Shown here: piece after piece, positions 7,035 to 15,914 of the stretch | Layout: each line of letters starts with the position of its first letter | How positions within the stretch are numbered: position 1 is the first letter of the stretch | Translations under genes and position numbers: made by a program | The notes under the pieces: model-generated | The model's database searches: none | What the model was told of the DNA's origin: nothing | The model's input: the letters and a program-made list of their open reading frames with translations, nothing else | DNA from: DAMCAP01 sp032059445 | GTDB taxonomy: Bacteria > Bacillota > Clostridia > Oscillospirales > Ruminococcaceae | NCBI GenBank assembly: GCA_032059445.1 | Contig: DAMCAP010000001.1 | Location: forward strand, 124,001 to 188,000 | Direction: 5' to 3' | Length of the DNA: 64,000 bases

Positions 7035-9191
7035 ATGCCGATCAAAATAGCCCTTGCCGGCAACCCAAATAGCGGTAAAACCACCCTCTTTAATGCGCTG
7101 ACCGGCTCTAACCAGTTTGTAGGCAACTGGCCGGGGGTGACGGTAGAGAAGAAGGAAGGCAAGCTCAAAAACCACAAGGACGTAGTGATCACAGACCTGC
7201 CGGGTATCTACTCCCTCTCCCCTTATACACTAGAGGAGGTGGTCGCCCGAGATTACCTGATCAACGAGCGCCCCGATGCGATCCTCAATATCGTGGATGG
7301 GACCAACCTTGAGCGAAACCTTTACCTGAGCACCCAGCTCGCCGAGCTTGGCATACCGACAGTCATCGCCGTAAATATGATGGACATAGTCAAAAAATCC
7401 GGTGATAAAATCTACATAGACCGTCTTTCTGAAGTGCTGGGCTGCCCTGTTGTGGAGATATCTGCCCTAAAGGGTACCGGCATTGCCGAAGCAGCACAAA
7501 TGGCGGTGGACTTTGCTAAAAAAGGCGCTCCCATGATCCCGCAGCATAGCTTCTCAGGCAGCGTAGAGCACGCTGTTGCCCACATCGAGGAAGCAACTCA
7601 GGGCATGGTAGACGAAAGCCAGCAGCGCTGGTTTGCCATCAAAATCTTTGAGCGTGACGCCAAAGTCATGGAGAGGCTAAACCTCTCCGACGAGCTAAAA
7701 GCACACATTGAGGCCGACATCACAAGCTGTGAAGAAGAAATGGACGACGATGCGGAGAGCATCATCACCAACGAGCGTTACCTCTTTATCGGCTCCATCA
7801 TCAAGAGCTGCTGCCATAAGAAAAATGCCGGCAAGCTGACCACCTCCGACAAAATCGATCAGATTGTTACCAACCGATGGCTGGCTCTGCCCATTTTTGC
7901 AGTGGTCATGTTCGCCATCTACTTTATTTCGATCACCACCGTAGGCACCTGGGCCACCGACTGGACCAACGACGTGCTCTTTGGTGAAATCATCCCTCCT
8001 GCTGTAGAGAGCTTCCTAGTGTCGGTAGGCACAGCCGACTGGCTGCAAGGCTTGATCCTTGATGGCATCATCGGTGGCGTAGGTGCAGTGCTGGGCTTCG
8101 TACCCCAGATGCTGGTGCTCTTCTGCCTGCTGGCATTTGTGGAGGCCTGTGGCTACATGGCCCGTATCGCATTTATCATGGACCGTATCTTCCGTAAGTT
8201 TGGTCTTTCGGGCAAGTCGTTTATCCCAATGTTGATCGGCACCGGCTGTGGCGTACCCGGCATCATGGCCTCTCGCACCATCGAAAACGATCGGGACCGC
8301 AAGATGACCATCATGACCACTACCTTTATGCCCTGTAGTGCCAAGTTGCCGATCATTGCGCTGATCGCAGGCGCACTCTTTAACGGTACATGGTGGGTGG
8401 CACCCAGCGCTTACTTCATAGGGATTGGCGCCATTATCTGCTCCGGTATTATCCTAAAGAAAACCAAGATGTTTGCTGGTGACCCCGCCCCGTTTGTCAT
8501 GGAGCTGCCCGCTTACCACTGGCCTACTGTAGAGAATATCCTACGCAGTACCTGGGAGCGCGGCTGGTCCTTTATCAAAAAGGCCGGTACCATTATCCTC
8601 CTCTCTGCCATCGCAATCTGGTTTTTACAGAGCTTTGGCTTCGGGGCTGAGGGCTTTGGCATGGTAGAAGATATGAACGATAGCCTGCTGGCGGCACTGG
8701 GCAGCGCAATCGCTTGGATCTTTACCCCTCTGGGCTGGGGCAACTGGCAGGCAGCCGTGGCAACCATCACCGGCTTGATCGCAAAAGAAAATGTGGTGGG
8801 CACCTTTGGTGTGCTCTACGGCTTCGCCGAGGTAGCCGAGGACGGTGCCGAGATCTGGGGCACTCTGGCTTCTAGCTTTACGACTCTGTCAGCCTATTCC
8901 TTCTTGGTCTTTAACCTGCTCTGTGCTCCCTGCTTTGCAGCAATCGGCGCCATCAAGCGTGAGATGAACAGCGCTAAGTGGACTTGGTTTGCCCTCGGCT
9001 ACCAGACAGGTCTTGCCTATGTGGTATCGCTGTGTATCTATCAGCTGGGCAACTTCATTGCAGGCAACGGCTTCAACCTAGGCACCCTCTTTGCACTGAT
9101 CGCAGCCATAGGCTTCGTCTACCTGCTTATCAAGCCACACAAAGAAGATAAAGTGGTCACGTCCACATCTTCGGTTAGGTCGAAGGCCTAG
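7035..9191 (+). CDS. feoB: Ferrous iron transporter FeoB
   Basis: A 718-residue inner-membrane Fe(II) permease with an N-terminal cytosolic G domain: G1 GNPNSGKTT at residues 9-17, G3 DLPG at 54-57, G4 NMMD at 114-117, and SALKG as G5. A helical spacer of about 100 residues follows, then a membrane domain with the two Gate repeats (GCGVPGIMASRTI and the later CFAAIGAIKREM region). The start is ATG 7035, with AGGAGG 9 bases upstream, not the open frame back to 6945. It forms one locus with the two feoA genes and the Cys-rich peptide downstream. An operator-like dyad 50 bases upstream predicts iron-responsive control. Confidence 0.97.
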   Translation: MPIKIALAGNPNSGKTTLFNALTGSNQFVGNWPGVTVEKKEGKLKNHKDVVITDLPGIYSLSPYTLEEVVARDYLINERPDAILNIVDGTNLERNLYLSTQLAELGIPTVIAVNMMDIVKKSGDKIYIDRLSEVLGCPVVEISALKGTGIAEAAQMAVDFAKKGAPMIPQHSFSGSVEHAVAHIEEATQGMVDESQQRWFAIKIFERDAKVMERLNLSDELKAHIEADITSCEEEMDDDAESIITNERYLFIGSIIKSCCHKKNAGKLTTSDKIDQIVTNRWLALPIFAVVMFAIYFISITTVGTWATDWTNDVLFGEIIPPAVESFLVSVGTADWLQGLILDGIIGGVGAVLGFVPQMLVLFCLLAFVEACGYMARIAFIMDRIFRKFGLSGKSFIPMLIGTGCGVPGIMASRTIENDRDRKMTIMTTTFMPCSAKLPIIALIAGALFNGTWWVAPSAYFIGIGAIICSGIILKKTKMFAGDPAPFVMELPAYHWPTVENILRSTWERGWSFIKKAGTIILLSAIAIWFLQSFGFGAEGFGMVEDMNDSLLAALGSAIAWIFTPLGWGNWQAAVATITGLIAKENVVGTFGVLYGFAEVAEDGAEIWGTLASSFTTLSAYSFLVFNLLCAPCFAAIGAIKREMNSAKWTWFALGYQTGLAYVVSLCIYQLGNFIAGNGFNLGTLFALIAAIGFVYLLIKPHKEDKVVTSTSSVRSKA

Positions 9192-9212
9192 TATAGAAAG
9201 GAGCATCACCTT

Positions 9213-9389
9213 ATGTTGACTTTTATCAGCAACAATCTGGCAACCATCATCATCAGCGGCATCCTACTGGCGGTGGTGCTGTGGATTATTTCAGATATGA
9301 TCAAAAAGAAAAAGAGTGGCAGGTCACCAATCTGCAGCGGTTGCAGCGGCTGCCCTAGTGCGGATCTCTGCCACAAAAAAACATGCTAA
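9213..9389 (+). CDS. FeoB-associated Cys-rich membrane protein
   Basis: A 58-residue protein with one N-terminal membrane helix (ATIIISGILLAVVLWII), a basic KKKK segment, and a C-terminal cluster of five cysteines (Cys41, 44, 47, 53, 58 in ICSGCSGCPSADLCHKKTC). This matches the small FeoB-associated Cys-rich family found directly after feoB in Firmicutes. AAAGGAG precedes the ATG, 21 bases after the feoB stop. The cytosolic cysteines may bind Fe or an Fe-S cluster; this is known only by association with FeoB. Confidence 0.9.
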   Translation: MLTFISNNLATIIISGILLAVVLWIISDMIKKKKSGRSPICSGCSGCPSADLCHKKTC

Positions 9390-9412
9390 ACACTCACCGA
9401 TAAATAGTTTCG

Positions 9413-9448
9413 GAAATGGAGTACGGAGATCGGTCCGTACTCCATTTC
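9413..9448 (+). terminator. Terminator after the feo genes
   Basis: A perfect 15-bp stem, starting GAAATGGAGTACGGA and closing with its complement, with a six-base loop, followed by TTTTAC. The stem is very strong but the T-tract is weak. Confidence 0.7.
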
Positions 9449-9465
9449 TTTTACAGGAGGATTCC

Positions 9466-9879
9466 ATGGAGCTTACCCCATCTCAGATCCGCTACCTTTT
9501 AGCCGTGTATGCGCTGCACAAAGACGGCGCTGTGCGCTCTGCCGACATCGCCCAAGCCCTAAATGTCACCCGCCCCAGTGTGCACCGCATGGCATTGCAG
9601 CTCTCAGCAATGGGACTGATGGTAAAAGAAAAATACTCCTCTGTTGGGTTTACCGATACAGGTCGGATTATCGCAGAGCAATACAATTGCTGTTTTTGCT
9701 GCATCTGTGCCCTGCTTAGCCAGAACTTAAGTCTTCCCCATGCTCCCGCTGAGGCAGGAGCCCTTGCGGTGCTAAGCAGCCTAAGCATTACGAAGCTTCG
9801 TTCGGTCTATAACCAAACTGCTGCCCAGCTGCCTTCATATGGCTATCACAATAAGCCTTGTCCGTTATCTGCCCTATAA
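9466..9879 (+). CDS. DtxR-like winged-helix protein with a cysteine cluster
   Basis: A 137-residue protein. Residues 1-65 form a winged helix of the metal-repressor type (AVYALHKDGAVRSADIAQALNVTRPSVHRMALQLSAMGLMVKEKYSSVGFTDTG). Where DtxR-family proteins carry the metal-binding helix, this one has CCFCCIC at 75-81, five Cys in seven residues; the rest does not match the family dimerisation domain well. The start is ATG 9466 with AGGAGG six bases upstream. It follows the feo genes across a hairpin. It may sense iron or redox state through the cysteines, but that is inference. Confidence 0.75.
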   Translation: MELTPSQIRYLLAVYALHKDGAVRSADIAQALNVTRPSVHRMALQLSAMGLMVKEKYSSVGFTDTGRIIAEQYNCCFCCICALLSQNLSLPHAPAEAGALAVLSSLSITKLRSVYNQTAAQLPSYGYHNKPCPLSAL

Positions 9880-9899
9880 CATAGATGGAGCAAGCTTTG

Positions 9900-10529
9900 A
9901 TGTATGACACTTTAAGCATCTATCACGATCTGATCGAAGGCATCGTCGCGGCTATAGAAGCCCGTGACTCCTATACTGCTAGCCACTCCCAAAGAGTCAG
10001 TGAAATAGCTCAACAGCTATGCAGCATCTTACAGCTTGAAGGGGCAGAAACGATCCATATTGCCGCCCATCTGCACGACATCGGTAAAATCGGCGTACCC
10101 GACGCTATTTTACAGAAGCCCTCTGCTCTAAGCCCAGAGGAATGGGCTCTGATGAAAGACCACGCCGAAATCGGTTACCAGATCCTGAGTAAAATCAGTG
10201 GTTTCGAGGAGGTGGCAAAGATCGTCCGCCATCACCACGAGCGATGGGACGGTAAAGGTTACCCCATGGGGCTTAGCGCAGTGGAGATCCCCATCGGCTC
10301 GAGGGTAATTGCTCTGGCCGATTCCATCGACGCCATGCTCTCTAAGCGCAATTACCGCATGGCCATGTCATTTGCTCAGTGTAAACAAGAAATCGAGAAA
10401 AATGCAGGTGTGATGTATGACCCTAAGCTGGTACAAGCCGTAATGGAGCACTGGGTGGTAATAGAAAGCTTATATACCTCTTCACGAGCTGCTAGCATAC
10501 CGCCTCAAGGTACTTGCCCAGAGCAGTAA
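9900..10529 (+). CDS. Stand-alone HD-GYP domain protein
   Basis: A 209-residue protein made almost wholly of an HD-GYP domain. It has HLHDIGKIGVPD (metal-binding HD), then RHHHERWDGKGYPMGL (HH...DGxGYP), then the closing ALADSIDAMLSKRNYR motif, where the family usually has A..Y(D)A(L)T..R.Y. HD-GYP proteins hydrolyse cyclic di-GMP. No sensor domain or signal is present. ATG 9900, with GGAG at proper spacing, is preferred over an ATG 15 bases upstream. Whether it is active as a phosphodiesterase needs testing; the motifs are intact. Confidence 0.9.
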   Translation: MYDTLSIYHDLIEGIVAAIEARDSYTASHSQRVSEIAQQLCSILQLEGAETIHIAAHLHDIGKIGVPDAILQKPSALSPEEWALMKDHAEIGYQILSKISGFEEVAKIVRHHHERWDGKGYPMGLSAVEIPIGSRVIALADSIDAMLSKRNYRMAMSFAQCKQEIEKNAGVMYDPKLVQAVMEHWVVIESLYTSSRAASIPPQGTCPEQ

Positions 10530-10787
10530 TTGCTATTATCCGATAAATGCTTTGGCAGGCGATTTTGACTATGCATTTATGATTTGAACCATTTATCATT
10601 TACTCATGGTATAAAGTTCGGAATATATACCATTTCAAGCGCCCGCTACTCTACCAGAAGCTATTTGCACCTCAAACAGCAATCAGAAATTTTAGCTAGC
10701 TGATTCGCTCTAATCACCCCTAGGTCTACGGAGCGTGGATTGTTTTTAGAGCAAAACGTGTTTACAATAGACCTTGAGGTGAACACT

Positions 10788-11132
10788 ATGGATAAAGAAC
10801 GCAAACGGCAACTGCTGGAGGAATATAAAAACCGATGCCCCGAAATGGGCATTATCTCCTTTTGCTGTATCAACACAGGCGAGAGCTTCCTGGGGATTTC
10901 TACCGACACCAGAGCGGATTTTAATAGCATCCGCTGCCGACTGACCACCAGCTGGCACCCCTGTAAAAGGCTGCAAGCCCTGTGGGATCAATACGGCGAA
11001 AGCGGATTTACCAGCTCAGTGATCCGTGTGCTCAAATATGAAGACCCCAAGGCTGACCACAGCAAAGCACTAGAAAAGCTCATGGGCGATTGCCTAGCAG
11101 CCGACACCATGGCAAGGAGGATGCATAAATGA
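10788..11132 (+). CDS. GIY-YIG nuclease family protein
   Basis: A 114-residue protein with MGIISFCCINTGESFLGISTDTRADFNSIRCRLTTSWHPCKRLQALWDQYGESGF, recognisable as the compact GIY-YIG-like family of Firmicutes. The canonical GIY and YIG positions are altered (GII and FLG), so nuclease activity is not assured. The start is ATG 10788 with GAGGTG eight bases upstream. It overlaps the next gene by four bases (ATGA), so the two are translated together. The physiological substrate is unknown. Confidence 0.8.
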   Translation: MDKERKRQLLEEYKNRCPEMGIISFCCINTGESFLGISTDTRADFNSIRCRLTTSWHPCKRLQALWDQYGESGFTSSVIRVLKYEDPKADHSKALEKLMGDCLAADTMARRMHK

Positions 11133-11584
11133 ATAAAAAAACCGTAATAATTGCCGAGGGATACGACCGCATAGACGGCAGAGACGCCTACCGCAGCCAT
11201 GTAAAAACGCTGACGCTGGGGGCACCTATCAGAGAGCACAACCAAAGCACCCCCATCGCCGCCCAGATCTGGCGAGAGGAAGATGGGGAGCTTTTATTAG
11301 ACACTGAGCTGCCCATCCATCAGGTGCTTGACCTGATGATTTTGTTAAGCCGCAGCCTGCTCCACTTTAAAGAAGCCTACCGCCTGCCTCTGCTCTATGA
11401 CCCGCAGAAGCCTGTAATCGAGCGCGTGGGCTTGCAAGGTGGGGCGATGCCGGTTGCTGTATGCACCGACAACCCCCACATCAATACCGACATCAAGGCA
11501 TTTTCTCAAGCGCTCAGCACCCTAGGGGAATTGACAGGAGAGCGCCTGAGAGTGCTTACAAGAATTTTAGAAGAAATGGAGTAG
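11129..11584 (+). CDS. Conserved protein of unknown function (DUF6530-like)
   Basis: A 151-residue soluble protein starting MNKKTVIIAEGYDRIDGRDAY, with SLLHFKEAYRLPLLYDPQKPVIERVG in the middle. It resembles a family I recall as DUF6530, but I cannot verify this. It has no signal peptide, membrane helix or catalytic motif that I can recognise. It overlaps the GIY-YIG gene by four bases and is followed, after 139 bases with a perfect hairpin, by the AAA-VWA gene, which may belong to the same cluster. Confidence 0.7.
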   Translation: MNKKTVIIAEGYDRIDGRDAYRSHVKTLTLGAPIREHNQSTPIAAQIWREEDGELLLDTELPIHQVLDLMILLSRSLLHFKEAYRLPLLYDPQKPVIERVGLQGGAMPVAVCTDNPHINTDIKAFSQALSTLGELTGERLRVLTRILEEME

Positions 11585-11633
11585 ACCTCAATCGATACTC
11601 TGAGCAGAGCCGAGCAGCTTTTACCTAGCCTGT

Positions 11634-11657
11634 AATCCCGTGGTACCCCACGGGATT
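11634..11657 (+). repeat. Perfect hairpin between the unknown gene and the AAA-VWA gene
   Basis: AATCCCGTGG pairs exactly with CCACGGGATT across a TACC loop. There is no T-run after it, so it is not a standard terminator; it may be an RNA processing or protein-binding element. Confidence 0.55.
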
Positions 11658-11723
11658 TGCTGACGAAAGAAAAAGGCTCAATTAAGCCCCTGCAAGTGGG
11701 TATAAGAGGTCTGATATGAAAAC

Positions 11724-13763
11724 ATGAAAAGCAACTGGCTTTTGTCCCCTGAGCGCAAGCTGACAGAGGCCGAAAAGAGCCTGATCTGGCAAAAGCCCAC
11801 CTCTCACATCGAGAGTGAGGCGGAGCGGCGCATCTGTGCCGAGGTCAAGCGAAACTGGCAGAGCAATGAGCTAAAGATAACCAATATCCTCTTGGAGGGA
11901 GATGCAGGCTCGGGCAAAACCCAGCTTGCCAAGGCACTCTCTGCAAATTTTGGCTTACCCTATACCAAGGTCACCTGCTTTGCCGATATGGATAAGTCCG
12001 ATATTATCGGCTCGATCCTCCCTGTGCTCTCACAGGAGAGTGGGCAGCAGGTGGGGTATCAGTTTTACCCCTCTGAGATCGTCAGAGCCTATGAACACGG
12101 CTGGCTCCTAGAGATACAGGAGCCTACCGTCATTCGAGATGCCGCCGTACTGATGGCGCTAAACTCTGCGCTAGAGCCCGATGGCAGCATCAACCTGCCC
12201 ACCCGCATCCTCCGCCGTCACCCCGATTTCATTGCGGTAATTACCACCAATCGTGGCTACAACGGCTGCCGCCCCCTAAACGAAGCCCTACGGGATCGAG
12301 TCCAGCATAGCGAAAAGATGGACCTACCCCCTAAGGCGGTGATGATGGAGCGTGCCTCTGTCAAGACGGGCTGCACCGACGAGCATCTTCTCTCCTTGCT
12401 GGCAGATGTGATCCTCACCTTAGACGATACCGCCAAGGCAAACGCCATCAAGGGAGTAGCTGGGATGCGCTCCTACCTCTTTTGGGTGGATGCGGTGGCA
12501 AGCGGCGCTTCTTTGCAGGGCTCAATCTACCACAAGGTCCTTTATAAAATCACCACCGACCCCGCCGAGCTGGCGATCTTAGAGCAGGCGCTAAAGGCTA
12601 AGGGACTAAATGTGATGATACAGCAAGCCGACTTGGATCGGACGAAACCAGCCCCCTTAAATGAAGAGGTGATGGAGCTACACCTTGCCCAAAGTGGAGG
12701 TAGCCTAAACGATGACGACAGCCCTGCTGACCCCCGCGCTGTAAGGCTACGTAAATCGGCGGATAGCGAGGGGCATTCTGAGCAGAGCGCCCAGCAAAGC
12801 ACCCAGACCCAAAGCAGCGACAGTGGCGAAGATGGTGCCCCCATCTATCACCATCGAGTCAGCCAAGATCACCCTATCAGCTCTGAGCAGAAGCAAGCCT
12901 TCCGCAAGCAGCTCAACCACGAAGCTCGCAGCTATACAAAAGGCAGCCTCCATCAAGGAATCAAGCTGGTGGTGCATCGCCCCAAGGTGGGCGAGGAGCA
13001 CCGTGAAGCCTACCGCCAATATGCTTCGGTACTGATGCCGATAATCAGGGAGCTGACCCGTAAGACCTCTCCCCTGCTAGTACACGAAAGCTCCGAGGGA
13101 TTTGCCTCGGCAAAGCTATATGGCAGCAGGTTTGACGCAGGGCGTGTAGCCTCTCAGGATTTACGCACCTTCTCCCGCAAGCTGCCACCCCAGCACAACC
13201 CCTCTCTAGCTGTAGCACTGCGGATCGACGAATCTGCCTCGATGGCGGCCTTTGGCAGGCTAGATGCCGCAAAGCAAGCAGCAGTTGCCCTCTATGAGTT
13301 TTGCAGTAGCTGTGGCATCCCGGTGATGATCTATGGCGACACCGCCGACCGCTCCCCTGCCGAGCAGATGTCTCTCTATGCCTATGTAGATTTTAAGAGC
13401 AAGGATCCCGACGACCCCTACAGCCTTATGAGCATCGAGGGGCGCAGCAACAACCGTGATGGCATGGCACTGCGGATTCTTTCGGAGCAGCTGCTAAAAG
13501 CCCCCCAACAGACCAAGCTGCTGATCAGCCTTAGCGATGGTCAGCCCAAAGCCCTACCTGATTACACAGGAGAGCTTGCCGCCGACGATATGAAAAAAAC
13601 CTTGCAGGATTACCGCCGCAAAGGTATAATCTTCCTAGCGGCAGCCATCGGGCAAGATAAAGATACCATCAGTGAGCTGTATGGCAGCGAGCACACCCTC
13701 GACATCAGCGATTTGCGGCAGCTGCCCGCACGTCTGGTGCAGATCATCGCTCGATACCTCTAG
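11724..13763 (+). CDS. MoxR/CobS-like AAA+ ATPase fused to a CobT-like VWA domain
   Basis: A 679-residue protein. The N-terminal third is an AAA+ ATPase with Walker A GDAGSGKT (59-66), Walker B-like WLLEIQE near 130, and the MoxR-type ITTNRGYNGCRPLNEALRDRV. The middle is acidic and Ser/Gln rich (about 335-380), a likely linker. The C-terminal third is a VWA domain with MIDAS DESAS near 501, NNRDG, and SDGQP, closest to the CobT type. In CobS/CobT and MoxR systems these parts are usually separate chains that remodel or metallate partners. Only one chain is present here and no chelatase is nearby. The target is unknown. Confidence 0.85.
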   Translation: MKSNWLLSPERKLTEAEKSLIWQKPTSHIESEAERRICAEVKRNWQSNELKITNILLEGDAGSGKTQLAKALSANFGLPYTKVTCFADMDKSDIIGSILPVLSQESGQQVGYQFYPSEIVRAYEHGWLLEIQEPTVIRDAAVLMALNSALEPDGSINLPTRILRRHPDFIAVITTNRGYNGCRPLNEALRDRVQHSEKMDLPPKAVMMERASVKTGCTDEHLLSLLADVILTLDDTAKANAIKGVAGMRSYLFWVDAVASGASLQGSIYHKVLYKITTDPAELAILEQALKAKGLNVMIQQADLDRTKPAPLNEEVMELHLAQSGGSLNDDDSPADPRAVRLRKSADSEGHSEQSAQQSTQTQSSDSGEDGAPIYHHRVSQDHPISSEQKQAFRKQLNHEARSYTKGSLHQGIKLVVHRPKVGEEHREAYRQYASVLMPIIRELTRKTSPLLVHESSEGFASAKLYGSRFDAGRVASQDLRTFSRKLPPQHNPSLAVALRIDESASMAAFGRLDAAKQAAVALYEFCSSCGIPVMIYGDTADRSPAEQMSLYAYVDFKSKDPDDPYSLMSIEGRSNNRDGMALRILSEQLLKAPQQTKLLISLSDGQPKALPDYTGELAADDMKKTLQDYRRKGIIFLAAAIGQDKDTISELYGSEHTLDISDLRQLPARLVQIIARYL

Positions 13764-14086
13764 TGGGCTGCACCTAACAAGATTCTGCGATCTCTATACC
13801 CAAATCACTCTGCTATAATTTGAGGGCATCAAATCGTAGTAATCTGTGCTCTTGCGCTTCGCCCATGGGAGTACCGCACTATAATAGACCTCAAAATAGA
13901 CAAAAACAATTCAGGATTACAACTTGACCCACGGGCAACACATGATAACAGTTACTTGAGCTTACCCATAAACGACAAGCATCAAGCTAATGTTCTTACA
14001 AAAATACCCCAGCATATAGGTGTAACTGATATAACCAAAAATACTGCCAATAAGTGCTACGCAAATTCAACACAAGGAGGTATACC
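13764..14086. other. Intergenic, no gene seen
   Basis: Between the AAA-VWA gene and the HTH-desulfoferrodoxin gene, both on the plus strand. I see no clear terminator or RNA. The right end carries the RBS AAGGAGG for the next gene. Confidence 0.4.
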
Positions 14087-14683
14087 ATGGATTGTGCCAA
14101 AGTAGGCCGCCTGATCGCCAGCCTGCGCAAGGAAAAAGGCCTCACCCAAAAGAACATTGCCGATGCCCTCAATATTAGCAACAAGGCTGTATCAAAGTGG
14201 GAGTGCGGCCTTGGCTGCCCCGATGTCTCCTTGTGGGGGGATTTATCGGTAATCTTGGGGGCGGACATTGCTCAGCTGATGGAGGGTGAAATCACCCTTA
14301 ACCGCCCCGATATTGGCAATATCTCTAAGTCGCGCTTTTATGTCTGCACCTCCTGCAACAATGTGCTTGTCAGCACAGGGAGTGCGACGATCTTCTGTTG
14401 TGGCAGGAAGCTAGAGCAGCTCCCTCCCCTCTCAGATGAAAACGCCCCTCCCGTAACCACCCAAGTAAGCGACGGGGAGTATTTCATCACCGTAGATCAC
14501 CCCATGACACGTAGCCACTACCTCCTCTTTGCTGCTTACGTCAAAAGCGACAAGGTGCAACTACTGCGCTTATACCCAGAGCAGAGCGCTAGCTTTCGTA
14601 TCCCCTACCTGCCGGGCGGCAAGCTATATCTCTATTGCACCAAGCATGGGCTAGCAGGCTACACCATCACTTTACGGGAATAA
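14087..14683 (+). CDS. XRE-type HTH protein fused to a desulfoferrodoxin-like module
   Basis: A 198-residue protein. Residues 5-60 are an XRE/Cro helix-turn-helix (GLTQKNIADALNISNKAVSKWECG). Residues 84-112 (FYVCTSCNN ... CCGRKLEQLPP) match the desulforedoxin-like centre I, with Cys87, Cys90, Cys104 and Cys105. Residues 130-192 match the superoxide reductase domain: HPMTRSHY (His138, His144) and CTKHGL (Cys184, His187) align with four of the five centre II ligands. The fifth, the His of the KHVPV motif, is replaced (ENAPPV). This suggests an iron- or redox-sensing regulator rather than a full superoxide reductase. The start at 14087 follows AAGGAGG. Confidence 0.85.
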   Translation: MDCAKVGRLIASLRKEKGLTQKNIADALNISNKAVSKWECGLGCPDVSLWGDLSVILGADIAQLMEGEITLNRPDIGNISKSRFYVCTSCNNVLVSTGSATIFCCGRKLEQLPPLSDENAPPVTTQVSDGEYFITVDHPMTRSHYLLFAAYVKSDKVQLLRLYPEQSASFRIPYLPGGKLYLYCTKHGLAGYTITLRE

Positions 14684-14798
14684 CACGGTCAAAAAATCCC
14701 GAACAATCGTATAATCGTCAGTATATTATACTTAAAGTTAATCATTTTGAGGGTTTATCCAAAGAAAAACCAATATTGCTTCTCCCAATTAAGAAATA

Positions 14799-14828
14799 AA
14801 GCCTGCCTTTAGAAGGCGGGCTTTTTTG
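14799..14828 (+). terminator. Rho-independent terminator
   Basis: AAGCCTGCCTT and AAGGCGGGCTT pair around a short loop and are followed by a T-run. It lies 115 bases after the HTH-desulfoferrodoxin gene. Confidence 0.85.
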
Positions 14829-14938
14829 GTGTATACGGATTTATCACGCTTCGAATTTATCTGCTTTGCGATACCCTGCCATAGCTTTGTCAGCTTTGCT
14901 GTGCTATACTTAAGCTATCAAAAGCTGAGGTGATTGCC

Positions 14939-15841
14939 ATGAAAAATGATCGCTTGTTTCAGATCCTCTACCTCCTGCTGGAGAAGGGCACTCTGACCGC
15001 CCCCGAGCTTGCCAAAGCGCTGGAGGTATCGGTACGCACCGTCTATCGAGATGTAGAAGCTCTCTCCATGGCAGGGGTACCAATCACCGCTATTGCCGGC
15101 AAAGGCGGTGGTATCAGGCTAATGGAGGGCTATACCTTTGATAAAGCTCTGCTCTCAGACGAGGAGCAAAATCAGCTCCTATTTGCCATCCAAAGCCTGC
15201 AAGCAGCCGACCAACAAGTGGGTATGCTGCTCTCAAAGCTGGGCTCGGTCTTCCAAAAAAACAACACCAACTGGATCGAAGTAGATTTCTCTCGCTGGGG
15301 CTTTGGGAAAACCGACAGCAAGAAATTTGAGCTGCTTAAAGAAGCTATCCTTCATAAGCAGATCCTTGATATTTCATATTGCGGGGTAACAGGCAATACG
15401 GCTTCGCGACAGATCAAGCCTTTAAAGTTGATTTACAAGGACAAAAGCTGGTACCTGCAAGCCTACTGCCAAAAGGCTGAAGACTTTCGCCTCTTTAAGA
15501 TCAGCCGAATCTTAGCGCTAAACCCTACGGGGGGTTGCTTTTGTGAAGAATACCCCGAAATTCCTCCTTTAGAGCAGCAGCCGGCACCCTACCCCCAGAT
15601 TACACTACGGCTGAAGTTTTCTCCACGGGTGGCCTTTCGCATCTATGATGAGTTTGACCCCGCCTCTATCTGCCCCGAGCCCGACGGCTCTTTACTGGCT
15701 ACGGTAGACTTCCCCCTCGACGATTGGGTTATCAACTATCTCTTTTCTTTTGGCACAGAGGTAGAAATCTTGGAGCCTTTGCCTTTACGGGCAAAGCTTG
15801 CCACCTATGCAGATAAAATTTCTCAGCATCACAAAAGCTGA
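14939..15841 (+). CDS. WYL-domain transcriptional regulator (YafY/DeoR-like)
   Basis: A 300-residue regulator with an N-terminal winged helix (LLEKGTLTAPELAKALEVSVRTVYRDVEALSMAGVPI, residues about 8-50). The body holds a WYL domain with LKLIYKDKSWYLQAYCQKAEDFRLFKISRI and a C-terminal WCX-like extension. WYL domains often bind nucleic acid or small ligands. ATG 14939, with GAGGTG eight bases upstream, is chosen over GTG 14930. The next gene downstream is the zinc-ribbon protein at 15915; no target operon is obvious. Confidence 0.92.
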   Translation: MKNDRLFQILYLLLEKGTLTAPELAKALEVSVRTVYRDVEALSMAGVPITAIAGKGGGIRLMEGYTFDKALLSDEEQNQLLFAIQSLQAADQQVGMLLSKLGSVFQKNNTNWIEVDFSRWGFGKTDSKKFELLKEAILHKQILDISYCGVTGNTASRQIKPLKLIYKDKSWYLQAYCQKAEDFRLFKISRILALNPTGGCFCEEYPEIPPLEQQPAPYPQITLRLKFSPRVAFRIYDEFDPASICPEPDGSLLATVDFPLDDWVINYLFSFGTEVEILEPLPLRAKLATYADKISQHHKS

Positions 15842-15914
15842 CATGCTGCTGTCAACTTATACATGTTATCCTTAAGGTACCGGATTAAAAATCTAAACCG
15901 AGGAGGATACAACA

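Noticed and set aside
9413..9448. The strong hairpin after feo as a riboswitch
   Set aside because: It is a simple perfect stem followed by some T, best explained as a terminator; no conserved aptamer-like features are visible.
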